Part shown: one piece after another, positions 1 through 8,931 of the stretch
Position numbering within the stretch: position 1 is the first letter of the stretch
Layout: every line of letters begins with the position of its first letter
From: Halomonas binhaiensis
GTDB taxonomy: Bacteria > Pseudomonadota > Gammaproteobacteria > Pseudomonadales > Halomonadaceae
Assembly (NCBI RefSeq): GCF_008329985.2
Contig: NZ_CP038437.2
Span: forward strand, 4,526,001 to 4,590,000
Direction: 5' to 3'
DNA length: 64,000 nt
Position numbers and translations under genes: made by a program
The notes under the pieces: generated by a model
What the model saw: only the letters and a program-made list of their open reading frames with translations
Databases searched by the model: none
What the model was told of the DNA's origin: nothing

Positions 1-245
1 TCTCGAGCTTGGTCAAGCTCGTCCTGATGCCTGTACTGGTCCTCATATTGGGTTGGGTGTTTGGCCTGGACAGAGTCAGCCAGGATGTGGCCTTGCTGTT
101 CGCTGCCCTGCCTACAGCAACGTCGGCCTACATCCTGGCCCGACAGCTTGGTGGCGACGCCGATCTCATGGCAGGGTTGATCACCGCTCAAACACTGCTG
201 GCCATGCTGACACTACCACTGTGGATGCGTCTGGTAGGAAGCTGA
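1..245 (+). CDS. AEC-family permease, C-terminal end (partial)
   Basis: The frame is open from base 3 and stops at 243-245, so the start lies left of the window. About 80 residues remain. They contain two hydrophobic segments and a motif reading PTATSAYILARQLGGD, which I know from the C-terminal half of auxin-efflux-carrier (AEC) family permeases, inner-membrane carriers of organic acids or related solutes. Substrate cannot be told from this fragment. An internal TTG at 9 is not the real start. Confidence 0.75.
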   Translation, partial: SSLVKLVLMPVLVLILGWVFGLDRVSQDVALLFAALPTATSAYILARQLGGDADLMAGLITAQTLLAMLTLPLWMRLVGS

Positions 246-307
246 AAAGCATTCTGGCCAGGCAGAGCTTGGCAAAAAAACCTGAATAAAAAAAAGTCTC
301 ATTCATG

Positions 308-336
308 TTGACGAGTAAATGAGAATGGTTTAGTTT
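308..336 (+). promoter_or_regulatory. Promoter with Fur-box-like spacer, sRNA copy 1
   Basis: TTGACG (308-313) and TAGTTT (331-336) are separated by 17 bases. The spacer carries AAATGAGAATGGTT, which resembles the Fur half-site pattern AAATGAGAAT seen in gammaproteobacterial iron promoters, and TCTCATTCAT lies just upstream. Binding here would block RNA polymerase when iron is plentiful. Promoter elements are seen; Fur control is inferred. Confidence 0.6.
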
Positions 337-341
337 CAATT

Positions 342-465
342 CATCGGCGTTTAATGAGCCGCCGGTGCCAGACACAAGGCTTGCCAGTCGTTGTCTGGTT
401 TCTCCTCCTCATTGCTAGTCACGGTCCTTTCGCCGCTCCTGAATCAGGAGCGGCTTTTCTTTTTT
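342..465 (+). ncRNA. Tandem sRNA copy 1, PrrF/RyhB-like
   Basis: Predicted transcript of about 115-120 nt, starting near 342 and ending at an intrinsic terminator. Stem 1 pairs 342-349 with 360-367, stem 2 pairs 368-374 with 392-398, then comes an unpaired pyrimidine-rich stretch (399-427) containing CTCCTCATTGCTAGTCAC, then the terminator hairpin. No start codon with a ribosome site is evident. Size, architecture, Fur-like promoter and tandem duplication all recall the PrrF1/PrrF2 pair of Pseudomonas, which silences mRNAs of iron-containing proteins when iron is short. The unpaired stretch resembles the PrrF core from memory; I could not align it. Confidence 0.65.
432..465 (+). terminator. 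Intrinsic terminator of sRNA copy 1
   Basis: GCCGCTCCT (432-440) pairs with AGGAGCGGC (446-454) and is followed by TTTTCTTTTTT. Confidence 0.85.
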
Positions 466-602
466 CTTCCACCACTGCGTGATGGCTTAGCGACATGACG
501 CAATCATCTTTCGATACGGCTCTTCATTGGCGAAACGGAAAGATGAAACAGACAGGTAAAACGGCACAGCAAACGCATAAATAAAAAATATTCTCGTTTG
601 CG

Positions 603-631
603 TTGACGTCTAAATGAGAATGGTTTAACTT
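603..631 (+). promoter_or_regulatory. Promoter with Fur-box-like spacer, sRNA copy 2
   Basis: TTGACG (603-608) and TAACTT (626-631) have the same 17-base spacing as copy 1, and the spacer contains the same AAATGAGAATGGTT. The promoter is conserved with copy 1 while the DNA just upstream is not, which supports a functional promoter. Confidence 0.6.
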
Positions 632-636
632 CAATT

Positions 637-755
637 CATCGGCGTTTGATGAGCCGCCGGTGCCAGACACAAGGCTTGCCAGTCGCAGTCTGGTTTCTCC
701 TCCTCATTGCTAGTCACGGTCCTTCGCCGCTCCTGAATTCAGGAGCGGCTTTTTA
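637..755 (+). ncRNA. Tandem sRNA copy 2, PrrF/RyhB-like
   Basis: Second copy, offset 295 bases from the first and almost identical over the predicted transcript. Stem 1 (637-644 with 655-662) is conserved. Stem 2 (663-668 with 688-693) differs in both loop and closing bases but still pairs, and the unpaired core (694-722) is unchanged. That pattern, structure kept and core fixed, argues for selection on an RNA. It ends at a perfect palindromic terminator. Each copy has its own promoter, so they can be controlled separately. Confidence 0.65.
726..754 (+). terminator. Intrinsic terminator of sRNA copy 2
   Basis: Perfect 24-base palindrome 726-749, beginning GCCGCTCCTGAA, followed by five T. 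Confidence 0.85.
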
Positions 756-838
756 GTATCGACTACGAGAGAAATAGCGGTATCGCCTGGAGAAACACGC
801 TTTTGCCTGGCTTGGCAGGGGGTCAATTGCTGCGTGGG

Positions 839-1594
839 CTAGTCGCGGCGATAAATCAGATCCCATACCCCATGTCCCAGACGTTCCCCACGAGCCTCAA
901 ACTTGGTCAAGGGCCGAAAGTCCGGGCGAGGCACATAAGGGGAGGTTTCAGGCTCTGCTGTGTTGGTATAGCCGGGAGCAGCATCCATCACCTCCACCAT
1001 CCACTCTGCATAAGCCTCCCAGTCGGTTGCCATATGCAAGGTACCTCCCGCTTTCAAGCGGGTGCGAATCAACTCGACAAAGGCAGGCTGTACAATACGG
1101 CGTTTGTGATGTTTCTTCTTTGGCCAGGGGTCAGGAAAGAACAACTGGAATGTCGTCAGGCTGTCGGCAGGCAAGCATTGCTCAAGCACCGCCAAGGCAT
1201 CTTCACGGTACACACGGATATTGGTCAGCCCTCGCTTGTCCGCTTCATCCAACAGTTTGCCGACCCCCGGTGCATGAACTTCAATACCGATAAAGTCGAC
1301 TTCCGGATGCCGCTCGGCTTGTTCAATCAGCGACTTCCCCATGCCGAAGCCCACTTCCGCCACGCGAGGGGCAACACGGCCAAATAACGTATCCAGGTTT
1401 TGAGGACCATCAGCAATGGTGAGACCTAAACGCGGCCAAACTTCTTCCAGTCCACGGGTCTGCGCTTCCGTCATGCGTCCGGCGCGGATAACGTAGCTCT
1501 TGATACCTCGACGATGCAATGGAGCATCAGGAGATTCTGGGCCTGTTGTCTTGGACGCAGAAGAACCTTCGTCCTGGTGTTGGGGATCCGTCAT
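839..1594 (-). CDS. trmB: tRNA (guanine-N7-)-methyltransferase TrmB
   Basis: A 251-residue protein, close to the usual 230-250. It methylates guanine 46 in the variable loop of tRNAs, using S-adenosylmethionine. Visible family features are the SAM-binding segment [10 protein letters not shown], then [10 protein letters not shown], and the conserved [14 protein letters not shown] block near residue 160 that typifies TrmB. The ATG at 1594 is preferred over one at 1633 because the extra 13 residues look unlike the family. It is the last gene of the minus-strand thiS-thiG-trmB cluster, an order common in related bacteria; about 100 bases separate it from thiG. Confidence 0.93.
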   Translation of the reverse strand: MTDPQHQDEGSSASKTTGPESPDAPLHRRGIKSYVIRAGRMTEAQTRGLEEVWPRLGLTIADGPQNLDTLFGRVAPRVAEVGFGMGKSLIEQAERHPEVDFIGIEVHAPGVGKLLDEADKRGLTNIRVYREDALAVLEQCLPADSLTTFQLFFPDPWPKKKHHKRRIVQPAFVELIRTRLKAGGTLHMATDWEAYAEWMVEVMDAAPGYTNTAEPETSPYVPRPDFRPLTKFEARGERLGHGVWDLIYRRD

Positions 1595-1691
1595 ACAGGG
1601 ACATACTCTATGAATCTTGAAAAAAGGACTCAACGGCGGACCTTCTGGCGTCCGCCACCAAGCTCAGCATGTAAATTGGACAGCCTTGTCA

Positions 1692-2486
1692 CTATTCGTT
1701 GATACGGCCAGCAGAGGGCGAGGAGGCTTCGGCACCATCACGACGCGGCATGCGCCCTGCGAGGAAGGCCTGACGACCGGCAACTACAGCGTGTTTCATT
1801 GCCTGTGCCATGAGCACAGGGGCACTGGCATGAGCAATGGCTGAATTCATCAGCACACCATCGCAACCCAGCTCCATCGCCATGGCGGCCTCGGACGCAG
1901 TACCAATTCCAGCATCAACCAATACCGGCACCTGGGCTTGCTCGATGATCAGGCGCACGTTGTAGGGGTTCTGGATTCCGTGACCAGAGCCGATCAAAGA
2001 GCCGAGCGGCATGACCGCGCAGCAGCCGATAGCTTCCAGTTCCTTGGCCACAATGGGATCATCACTGGTATAGACCATCACGTCGAACCCTTCACCCACC
2101 AGGGTTTCAGCAGCCTTCAGAGTTTCCACCACGTTGGGATAAAGGGTGTTGTCGTCGCCCAGTACTTCGAGCTTGACCAGCTTGTGGCCATCCAGCAATT
2201 CTCGGGCCAGGCGGCAGGTGCGTACGGCATCCTTGGCGGTATAACAGCCAGCGGTATTGGGTAGCAGGGTATAGCGGTCAGGTGAGATGACATCAAGCAG
2301 GTTGGGTTGACCGGCCTCCTGGCCAAGGTTGGTTCGACGCACGGCGAAGGTGACTACGTCAGCCCCGCTGGCAGCTATGGCCTGTCCGGTCTCCTCGAAG
2401 TCCTTGTATTTGCCGGTACCAACCAGCAGACGTGAAGAAAAGGTATGGCCGGCCACGCGGAACGGGCTGTCCTGAATCTCGGTCAT
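1692..2486 (-). CDS. thiG: Thiazole synthase ThiG
   Basis: A 264-residue cytoplasmic enzyme that builds the thiazole phosphate of thiamine from deoxyxylulose phosphate, dehydroglycine and sulfur carried on ThiS. The sequence shows the [11 protein letters not shown] opening, AVRR, the LPNTAGC segment, KLEVLGD with the catalytic lysine region, and [12 protein letters not shown] and [12 protein letters not shown] phosphate-binding loops. The ATG at 2486 (MTEIQDS) fits homologues; an upstream ATG at 2552 would add 22 residues of no family likeness. ThiS, its sulfur donor, is encoded just upstream. Confidence 0.95.
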   Translation of the reverse strand: MTEIQDSPFRVAGHTFSSRLLVGTGKYKDFEETGQAIAASGADVVTFAVRRTNLGQEAGQPNLLDVISPDRYTLLPNTAGCYTAKDAVRTCRLARELLDGHKLVKLEVLGDDNTLYPNVVETLKAAETLVGEGFDVMVYTSDDPIVAKELEAIGCCAVMPLGSLIGSGHGIQNPYNVRLIIEQAQVPVLVDAGIGTASEAAMAMELGCDGVLMNSAIAHASAPVLMAQAMKHAVVAGRQAFLAGRMPRRDGAEASSPSAGRINE

Positions 2487-2596
2487 GAATCCTGTTTCCT
2501 GGGTCAAAGGCCTGTACGCAAATAACTGCTCTTGTTGGCGCAGTGGGTACAAGACCTGGGTGATGTACGGAAGGCTCTGGCAGCAGGCGGTTATTA

Positions 2597-2797
2597 CTAG
2601 CCACCGCCAATGGCATGAACAATCTCGATACGATCACCATCATTGAGAGATGTCTCTGCGTGCAAGCTGCGCGGCAGAATATCCTCATTGAGTTCGATAG
2701 CAATACGCCGCCCACTCAGGCCGAGCGACTCGACCAGATCTGCGACTGTCTGCGTATGCTCCAAAGCATGTGGCTCACCGTTGAGCTGAATCTGCAT
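2597..2797 (-). CDS. thiS: Sulfur carrier protein ThiS
   Basis: A 66-residue ubiquitin-fold protein ending in Gly-Gly-Gly; the C-terminal Gly-Gly is adenylated and then loaded as thiocarboxylate to donate sulfur to ThiG. Length equals E. coli ThiS. The ATG at 2797 is preferred because GAGG lies five bases upstream; an in-frame GTG two codons earlier overlaps that site. It leads the thiS-thiG-trmB cluster. No TPP riboswitch (no CUGAGA/ACCUGA pattern) is visible in the upstream spacer. Confidence 0.93.
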   Translation of the reverse strand: MQIQLNGEPHALEHTQTVADLVESLGLSGRRIAIELNEDILPRSLHAETSLNDGDRIEIVHAIGGG

Positions 2798-2970
2798 GGC
2801 CACCTCGTTGTTGAACTTGGCCGTTATTACGTTTGCCTATTGCTAGGCGTGGATGTTGAGCTGGGTCATCAAAACACACGGCCCTTCATTGTAGCGGTTT
2901 GCGGCCTATCGGGGTACGGTTGGCACCTATGCATACGTCTCATCAACCAGGCCGAGAAGAGGTTCAAGTC

Positions 2971-3363
2971 ATGCAGGAGCGTCGTTGGTGGGCCACGCTG
3001 GCCATCTCAGGTGCAGTAGTTGTCATACTAGGAGCCTTCGCTGCCCATGGCCTGTCCGGTCGACTTCCATTGCGCCTGGAAAATGCCTTCATAACCGGTG
3101 TGCGTTATCAAGCCTGGCACACCCTGGCGGCCATGGCGTTGTTGGCCTGGCGTCAACATATTCGCTTCTTCGCACAGCACCTTGCCTTGATGCTGTGGGC
3201 AGGAGGGGTATTACTGTTTTCCGGATCGCTCTATGCCATGGCCATCGCCGAACTCTCCGGGCATAGCCTCGGTGCCTTCGGCATCATCACACCCATAGGG
3301 GGGCTTCTGCTGATTGCAGGGTGGGTAACACTGACAGTCGGCATATTGCGTCAGGGGCGTTAA
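2971..3363 (+). CDS. DUF423 family membrane protein
   Basis: A 130-residue inner-membrane protein with four likely transmembrane segments. The LGAFAAHGL motif after the first segment, the YQAWHTLA motif and the final GGLLLIAGW helix are typical of the DUF423 (YgdD-like) family, whose function is unknown. The ATG at 2971 is preceded by GAGG and starts right before the first helix; longer starts at 2899 or 2929 add a hydrophilic tail absent from the family. It is divergent from thiS, the same arrangement I know from pseudomonads. Confidence 0.88.
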   Translation: MQERRWWATLAISGAVVVILGAFAAHGLSGRLPLRLENAFITGVRYQAWHTLAAMALLAWRQHIRFFAQHLALMLWAGGVLLFSGSLYAMAIAELSGHSLGAFGIITPIGGLLLIAGWVTLTVGILRQGR

Positions 3364-3392
3364 CCTTCCTCTTCCATGGCTATCTGACCGGC

Positions 3393-3806
3393 TCAATCAC
3401 CATCGGGCAGTACATATGTCGCCGTGATATGGGCGACCGGTGCCTCATCGCCATCAGAGAATAGCTGTACCTCGCCGACAGCCAGACGCCGCCCAAGCTT
3501 GATGATCCGGGCATTGGCAATCAAGTCGCGATCGCCCCTGGCTCGGCGTAGAAAGTGGCAGTTGAGGTCTGTCGTCACGGCCATGGGTTCGGGGCCGACC
3601 TGTGCCAGGATAGCCACATAAAGACAAACATCTGCCAACCCCATCATGGTCGGCCCAGATACACAGGCCCCCGGTCTCAAGTGCTCGTCTTCAATGGCCA
3701 GGCTCATCGTGGCCCGCATATCCCCGACAGCTTCGATGGTGCCCTGTCGTTGAGGAAACACTTCATCTAGAAAGTCCTCGATAGCGGCGGCTGTCATCAC
3801 GGTCAT
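3393..3806 (-). CDS. PaaI-type hotdog-fold thioesterase
   Basis: A 137-residue protein with hotdog-fold features: RPGACVSGPTMMGLADV, in place of the usual HGG-type catalytic region, and VTTDLNCHFLRRA, the central strand of PaaI-like acyl-CoA thioesterases. The substrate is probably a small acyl-CoA but cannot be read from sequence. The usual catalytic Asp/Asn is replaced by a CVSGP segment, a variant common in one subgroup. It is convergent with the DUF423 gene (29 bases between stops) and separated by 160 bases from malate synthase. Confidence 0.8.
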   Translation of the reverse strand: MTVMTAAAIEDFLDEVFPQRQGTIEAVGDMRATMSLAIEDEHLRPGACVSGPTMMGLADVCLYVAILAQVGPEPMAVTTDLNCHFLRRARGDRDLIANARIIKLGRRLAVGEVQLFSDGDEAPVAHITATYVLPDGD

Positions 3807-3893
3807 GGGGCTCTCCCTGAGTCAGTCCTTGTTCCACGATAGCGCATGCGTGCCCGAAGCTCTTCTTAATAGCAAGATCTGCTTACATAAGAT

Positions 3894-3922
3894 GACGCCC
3901 CATCGTCAAGCGATGAGGCGTC
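3894..3922 (-). terminator. Hairpin downstream of glcB
   Basis: GACGCC/GGCGTC and CATCG/CGATG pair across a TCAAG loop (one mismatch), 45 bases past the glcB stop on the minus strand. No T-run follows, so it may stabilise the mRNA end rather than terminate by itself. Confidence 0.4.
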
Positions 3923-3966
3923 GAAAGGAACACTCAGCTTGGCCTAGGAGGAATCTGCTGTATTTC

Positions 3967-6159
3967 CTAGGCGCCCTTGGCCTTATGCACCAGACGCCAA
4001 TGGTGCAGAAGCGGTTCCGTGTAGCCAGCAGGCTGTTCACATCCCTTGAAGATCAAATCAGTCGCCGCCTGGAAAGCGCAAGAGCCCTCGAAGTTACCTG
4101 TCATGGGAGTATAGTTCGGATCCCCCTGATTCTGAGCATCGACCACTTCAGCCATACGCTCCAGAGTCTTCTTGACCTGGTCGATAGTGACCACATCATG
4201 GCGCAGCCAGTTGGCTATGTGCTGGCTGGAGATACGCAGGGTTGCACGGTCCTCCATCAGCCCTACATCATGAATATCCGGCACTTTGGAACAACCGACA
4301 CCTTGCTCCACCCAACGCACCACATAACCGAGAATGCCCTGACAGTTGTTATCCAGTTCTTGTTGCCGCTCAGCATCACTCCAGTTGGGGTCGGCTGCCA
4401 CAGGTACGCTCAGCAGTCCTTCCAGCAGTTCGTCGCGCAAAGCGCTTTCGTCCTGCTTCTCCAGTTCTCGCTGAACAGCAGACACATCCACTTGATGGTA
4501 ATGCAGCGCATGCAGGGTCGCTGCAGTAGGAGAAGGTACCCAGGCAGTATTGGCCCCCGCCTTGGGATGACCGATCTTCTGCTCGATCATGGCCGCCATC
4601 AGGTCCGGCATGGCCCACATGCCCTTGCCGATCTGAGCACGGCCACGCAGGCCACAAGCCAGGCCAACCAGCACATTGCTGCGCTCATAGGCTTGAATCC
4701 AGGCCTCTCCCTTCATATCACCCTTGCGCACCATCGGTCCCGCGGCCATCGCGGTATGCATTTCATCGCCAGTACGGTCCAGGAACCCTGTGTTGATAAA
4801 CACCAGACGTTCGGATGCAGCTTGAATGCAAGCTTTCAAGTTGACAGAAGTACGCCTCTCTTCATCCATCACCCCCACCTTGAGGGTATTTCGGGCCAGG
4901 CCCAATACATCCTCGACGCGATCAAACAGGGTATTGGCAAAAGCGACTTCCTTGGGACCATGCATCTTCGGCTTGACGATGTATACGGAGCCAGTGCGGG
5001 AGTTTCGCGCTGCCCCCTCCGGCTTCTGCAAGTCGTGCAGAGCAATCAAGGACGTCACGATACCGTCGAGGATACCTTCCGGGAGTTCATTGCCGTCGGC
5101 ATCAAGCACTGCCGGAGTGGTCATCAAGTGACCAACATTGCGCACAAACAGCAGTGAACGACCAGGCAGAGTCACTTCACCGCCGTCAGGCGAAGTCCAG
5201 CTCAGGTCAGGATTCAGGGTTCTGGTAAAGGATTTCCCCCCCTTGGTCACTTCACTGGAGAGGTCGCCTTTCATCAAGCCAAGCCAATTGGCATAGACAT
5301 CGACCTTATCCTCCGCGTCCACGGCTGCGACGGAGTCCTCGCAATCCATGATGGATGTCAGTGCAGACTCCAGCTTGACGTCCTTGACCCCTGCCGGATC
5401 AATCTTGCCGATGGGATGCTCCGCATCAATCAGGATTTCCAGATGCAGCCCATGATGGGCCAGCAATACAGAGGTCGGCGCCGAAGCCTCACCCCGATAA
5501 CCAATCAGCTTGCCGGGCTCTTTGAGGCCGGTCTCACGACCGCCTGCCAGGGATACCACCAGACGGCCATCTCTCAGGACATAACGCACCGCTTCACGGT
5601 GCGAGCCGGTGGCCAAGGGCACAGCCTGATCCAGCACATTGCGAGCGTAGGAAATGACTTTCTCACCACGCTTGGGATTGAAGCCGGTACCTTTTTCACA
5701 GCCATCTTCTTCGGAGATGACATCGGTACCGTAGAGAGCATCATACAAGCTCCCCCAGCGGGCATTGGCCGCATTCAGGGCATAACGGGCATTGTTGACG
5801 GGCACAACCAGCTGTGGACCAGCCTGTACAGCGATTTCACGATCCACATTTTCTGTCGTCACCTGGACACTGGCCGGAGTCTCGACCAGATAGCCAATGC
5901 TCTCCAGAAAAGCGCGATAGGTCGCCATATCAGTGACCCGGCCTGGGTACTCGCGATGCCAGGCATCAAGCTTGCTCTGCAGCTCATCGCGTTCAGCGAG
6001 AAGAGCGCGATTGACTGGTGCCAGGTCGTGGAAAATCTCGTCCACCCCTTTCCAGAAGGCCTCCGGGTCAATGCCGGTGCCCGGTAGGGCTTGCTCATTG
6101 ATGAACTGATCCAGTTCAGCTGCCAGCTGAAGGCGATGGCGGGTGATGCGTTGCGTCAT
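3967..6159 (-). CDS. glcB: Malate synthase G
   Basis: A 730-residue monomeric enzyme (E. coli GlcB is 723) that condenses glyoxylate with acetyl-CoA to malate in the glyoxylate bypass. Family marks include [28 protein letters not shown], the active-site region [42 protein letters not shown] and the C-terminal [12 protein letters not shown]. The ATG at 6159 has GGAGC six to ten bases upstream. It stands alone, without isocitrate lyase or the glc operon, so it probably serves acetate and fatty-acid growth. An IclR-like operator sits about 90 bases upstream. Long opposite-strand open frames over this gene are antisense shadows. Confidence 0.97.
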   Translation of the reverse strand: MTQRITRHRLQLAAELDQFINEQALPGTGIDPEAFWKGVDEIFHDLAPVNRALLAERDELQSKLDAWHREYPGRVTDMATYRAFLESIGYLVETPASVQVTTENVDREIAVQAGPQLVVPVNNARYALNAANARWGSLYDALYGTDVISEEDGCEKGTGFNPKRGEKVISYARNVLDQAVPLATGSHREAVRYVLRDGRLVVSLAGGRETGLKEPGKLIGYRGEASAPTSVLLAHHGLHLEILIDAEHPIGKIDPAGVKDVKLESALTSIMDCEDSVAAVDAEDKVDVYANWLGLMKGDLSSEVTKGGKSFTRTLNPDLSWTSPDGGEVTLPGRSLLFVRNVGHLMTTPAVLDADGNELPEGILDGIVTSLIALHDLQKPEGAARNSRTGSVYIVKPKMHGPKEVAFANTLFDRVEDVLGLARNTLKVGVMDEERRTSVNLKACIQAASERLVFINTGFLDRTGDEMHTAMAAGPMVRKGDMKGEAWIQAYERSNVLVGLACGLRGRAQIGKGMWAMPDLMAAMIEQKIGHPKAGANTAWVPSPTAATLHALHYHQVDVSAVQRELEKQDESALRDELLEGLLSVPVAADPNWSDAERQQELDNNCQGILGYVVRWVEQGVGCSKVPDIHDVGLMEDRATLRISSQHIANWLRHDVVTIDQVKKTLERMAEVVDAQNQGDPNYTPMTGNFEGSCAFQAATDLIFKGCEQPAGYTEPLLHHWRLVHKAKGA

Positions 6160-6244
6160 GAGTGAAGCTCCTCGTATGGCCAGGGTGCCCCCCTTGGCAC
6201 CGAATGACCGGACTGGGAAGGTAGACTGCTCACGAATAATTTTG

Positions 6245-6259
6245 TGGAAAATTATTCCA
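6245..6259. promoter_or_regulatory. IclR-like operator upstream of glcB
   Basis: TGGAAAATTATTCCA closely resembles the IclR consensus TGGAAATNATTTCCA that controls the glyoxylate bypass in E. coli. It sits inside a wider inverted repeat, GAATAATTTT (6234-6243) with AAAATTATTC (6248-6257). The position 86 bases before the glcB start suits repression. The motif is seen; the regulator is inferred. Confidence 0.5.
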
Positions 6260-6449
6260 TATGTAAACCCACAGCCTTGTTCCAGATGCCAGAGCTAGAC
6301 CAAATGATAATCCTCCAGCCCTGTATTACGCCCTTGAAGGGAAGGAATTCACTGCAATTGGTGTCCAAGCAGATACTCATCCTGCAATAAGAAACAGTGG
6401 TGCCAAACCTGAAGCCTAGTTAGCATGGAAGCTCTTGCTGGAGATCACG

Positions 6450-7454
6450 ATGACCGATTTCACTTCTCTTGAGGAAATCACAACCCTTCTTTCAGTGGGG
6501 CCGGACACTCTTGGCAATGGCTCGCCACTTGCCTCCTATCTGGCACACTACCGGCTCGCCAAGCTGCACCAGGATGGTATCAGTCTCCAGGTGGGCAATA
6601 TCACTACAGCACGCTTTCGCCTGTGGACTCAGGTCTGGACTCCTCCGGCCCCGCGCGGCACAGCTATCATCGTACATGGATACTACGACCACCTGGGTCT
6701 CTATTGTCATTTACTCAAGCTGCTTCTGGACGAGGGATTACAGGTTGTCTTGTGGGATCTCCCTGGCCATGGCTTATCCAGCGGAGAGCGTGCCGACATT
6801 GATGATTTCGACGATTACATCGACTGTCTGAAGAGCATACAGCAGTATCTCGATAGCGAAGGTCTGGCGACAGGTCCGTGGATCGGGCTAGGCCAGAGCA
6901 CGGGTGCAGCCATTCTGTCCACGGATGCGTTAACTCGCGGTGATGATGGGCACTGGTCAGCCCTGGTCCTTCTCGCGCCACTGGTACGCCCCATGGGCTG
7001 GACACGTGCAGCCTGGGTACACAGCCTGGTAGGACCATTCATTGGCAGTGTCCCACGCAGGTTCCGCGCCAATACCAATGATGCCGACTTCGCTACTTTC
7101 CTGCGCGAACATGACCCGCTGCAGCCTGTACGTTTGCCGACCAGTTGGGTCAGTGCCATGCGCCGCTGGATACCTCGGTTGATGGAGCTTCCACCGAATC
7201 ATATCCCAACTCTGATCCTCCAGGGAGATCAGGATCTGACCGTCGATGGCAATTGGAATCTTCGTGTGCTGGAAAAGAAATTCCTCAACGCCAGGGTTCA
7301 CCGCCATAACGATGCACGGCATCATCTGGTCAATGAAGCTGCGCCCATCCGTGACGAGCTGTTCAAGCACGTACGCGATTTTCTGAATGAGCGGCTCCCC
7401 CCCAGCAACAGGAATGCAAACAGTCGATGCTCAAGCGCTCAGGACACGCACTGA
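6450..7454 (+). CDS. Alpha/beta hydrolase, lysophospholipase/monoacylglycerol-lipase type
   Basis: A 334-residue serine hydrolase of the S33 (Hydrolase_4) group. It has IIVHGYYDH (oxyanion loop), WDLPGHGLSSG, nucleophile elbow GLGQSTGA, acid region LQGDQDLTVD and a histidine in DARHHLVNE, so the Ser-Asp-His triad is complete. The GYYDH variant of HGxxEH and the loss of Glu set it slightly apart from PldB. No signal peptide. ATG at 6450 has GGAG eight bases upstream. The final 28 bases overlap the next gene, which suggests coupled translation. Substrate, probably a lipid ester, is inferred. Confidence 0.8.
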   Translation: MTDFTSLEEITTLLSVGPDTLGNGSPLASYLAHYRLAKLHQDGISLQVGNITTARFRLWTQVWTPPAPRGTAIIVHGYYDHLGLYCHLLKLLLDEGLQVVLWDLPGHGLSSGERADIDDFDDYIDCLKSIQQYLDSEGLATGPWIGLGQSTGAAILSTDALTRGDDGHWSALVLLAPLVRPMGWTRAAWVHSLVGPFIGSVPRRFRANTNDADFATFLREHDPLQPVRLPTSWVSAMRRWIPRLMELPPNHIPTLILQGDQDLTVDGNWNLRVLEKKFLNARVHRHNDARHHLVNEAAPIRDELFKHVRDFLNERLPPSNRNANSRCSSAQDTH

Positions 7455-7969
7455 AAAGAACTTTCTCTAGCCTGGCCTTCCCATATAGCCCTCTGCTGCT
7501 ATTGGCAATGCTGGCCTTCTTCACAACGGGATGTGTCAGTAGCTCACAGACACCTGACCCCATGCGCCAGGCACTCCTTGGCTTGGGCCAGCAGGCTGCC
7601 AAGGAGCTGACCACATCACCTGCTCTGGATGGCACGGCGCTGCGTGACCAAACCTTTCTGCTGTCGCCTCCCAACGTGGACCATCGCCTGACTGTCGATG
7701 AAACCCGAGTGAAGGAAAGTCTGACGCGTGGGCTTCTGGGGGTCCAGGATGGTCCCCAGGTGCTTGACTGGCAGCCTGCCGATACCCCCGGAGTCGGTAC
7801 CAACCAGTGGCTCGTTGATAGCCGCCTGATCGCCGATGGCCCTCGTCTCCAGCTCTCTGACCGCGAGCTTCTACCTTATCGCTTCGAGCTTCGCCTTCGC
7901 AGACCCGGAGATGGCGCTGCCCTCTGGTCGACGGTAGTCAACGGGGCATTCGATGCTGACGCTTTATAA
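7427..7969 (+). CDS. Predicted lipoprotein of unknown function
   Basis: A 180-residue protein with a basic N-terminus, a hydrophobic stretch (about residues 20-33) and an FTTGC lipobox with the cysteine near residue 36, so it is probably anchored by lipid to the outer membrane. The mature part begins with a polar MRQALLGLGQQ helix and has mixed alpha/beta character; I do not recognise the family. It overlaps the hydrolase gene by 28 bases. Start at 7427 was chosen because it leaves a proper signal peptide. Confidence 0.65.
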   Translation: MLKRSGHALKRTFSSLAFPYSPLLLLAMLAFFTTGCVSSSQTPDPMRQALLGLGQQAAKELTTSPALDGTALRDQTFLLSPPNVDHRLTVDETRVKESLTRGLLGVQDGPQVLDWQPADTPGVGTNQWLVDSRLIADGPRLQLSDRELLPYRFELRLRRPGDGAALWSTVVNGAFDADAL

Positions 7970-8532
7970 CGCGCTTTTACCATATCTATAAGCTCATATA
8001 CTCCTCCCATTCTACCAGTATGCCGTATTGTCTTGTTATTCCCGGGAATAAGGGTAATACGGTATATCAGTACCTTACTCTCACTCGACGTAGATCTAGA
8101 CGAGCTCCTCAGACTTCATCTAACCCATTGCCCCGGAAACCGTGGGTTTCACCAAATGAATGATCTCTAGGAAGAGTCAGTTCAAAGTACCCAAATAAAA
8201 ATAAAAGTGGAAAAATCCCCCTAGAAATTATGATTTTTCAAATGCCTCACGAGGTAATTTCTTACAAGCTCTTGAGAAATGAGAATCTTGCAGAAATAAG
8301 ATGAAGAGAATAATTTTTATCTATGGTTTCTCATGGATATATACGAAGGGCTTCCGAACACTATATTCGGCCTATAATAGGTTGTATCATAAAATTTTAA
8401 TATCCAGAGTGCATGAACAAAGTATTCCTATGGAATTATAATATTAATTAATTATAAGCCCATGAACCACAAATCAGCAACACTAACATATAAAATAAAA
8501 CAATAATATCAATCGCATAACCAGGAGACACA
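7970..8532. other. AT-rich intergenic region with inverted repeats
   Basis: No gene is seen in 563 bases. Composition turns visibly AT-rich compared with the left side. Structures: a nested palindrome at 8023-8062 (CCGTATT...AATACGG around TTATTCCCGGGAATAA), which could end the lipoprotein transcript, and CCGAA-N7-TTCGG (8354-8370) next to CCTATAATAGG (8371-8381), possible operators for the RidA-like gene. Confidence 0.5.
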
Positions 8533-8883
8533 ATGAAAATCAAAAGATTTGAGCAGAGTGCTCGTATGAGCCAGGCATCGCAAAGCGGTAACCTTCTAGT
8601 TCTTTCTGGGCAAGTGTCTTCTGGGAAGACGGTCACCGAGCAAGCAGAAAGCCTTCTGAAAAATATTGATGACTTGCTAGAAAGGGCTGGAACCGATAAG
8701 AGCAATGTCATTTACGCAAACATTTTTCTAACAGACATGGATGATTATGAGGCATTCAACCAGGTCTGGGACAAATGGGTTGCCAGTGAACAAGGCCAGG
8801 TACCGTCACGAGCAGCCATACAAGTTGTTCGCTTAGCAAGTCCTGATTGGGTGGTTGAGGTTCAGGTATTTGCCCGTGCCTGA
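8533..8883 (+). CDS. RidA/YjgF family protein
   Basis: A 116-residue Rid-family protein; members deaminate reactive enamine/imine intermediates from PLP enzymes, acting as trimers in the cytoplasm. The SGQVS motif near residue 26, the helix ending in NVIYANIFLTDM and the PSRAAIQV segment match, but the arginine that binds carboxylates in archetypal RidA (IRVEASC-type end) is not clearly placed, since the end reads SPDWVVEVQVFA. It therefore looks like one of the Rid subgroups rather than RidA itself. Base composition is AT-richer than in neighbouring genes. Confidence 0.85.
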   Translation: MKIKRFEQSARMSQASQSGNLLVLSGQVSSGKTVTEQAESLLKNIDDLLERAGTDKSNVIYANIFLTDMDDYEAFNQVWDKWVASEQGQVPSRAAIQVVRLASPDWVVEVQVFARA

Positions 8884-8931
8884 GCTAATTTATGCCTTGT
8901 ACAAGACAAGGACAATTCATAGGAGAGCAAG

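Noticed and set aside
2798..2970. TPP riboswitch upstream of thiS
   Set aside because: The conserved CUGAGA and ACCUGA blocks are not found in the spacer.
3805..5157. Long plus-strand open frame (450 codons) opposite malate synthase
   Set aside because: It is antisense to the strongly conserved glcB gene, has no family likeness and mirrors its codon structure.
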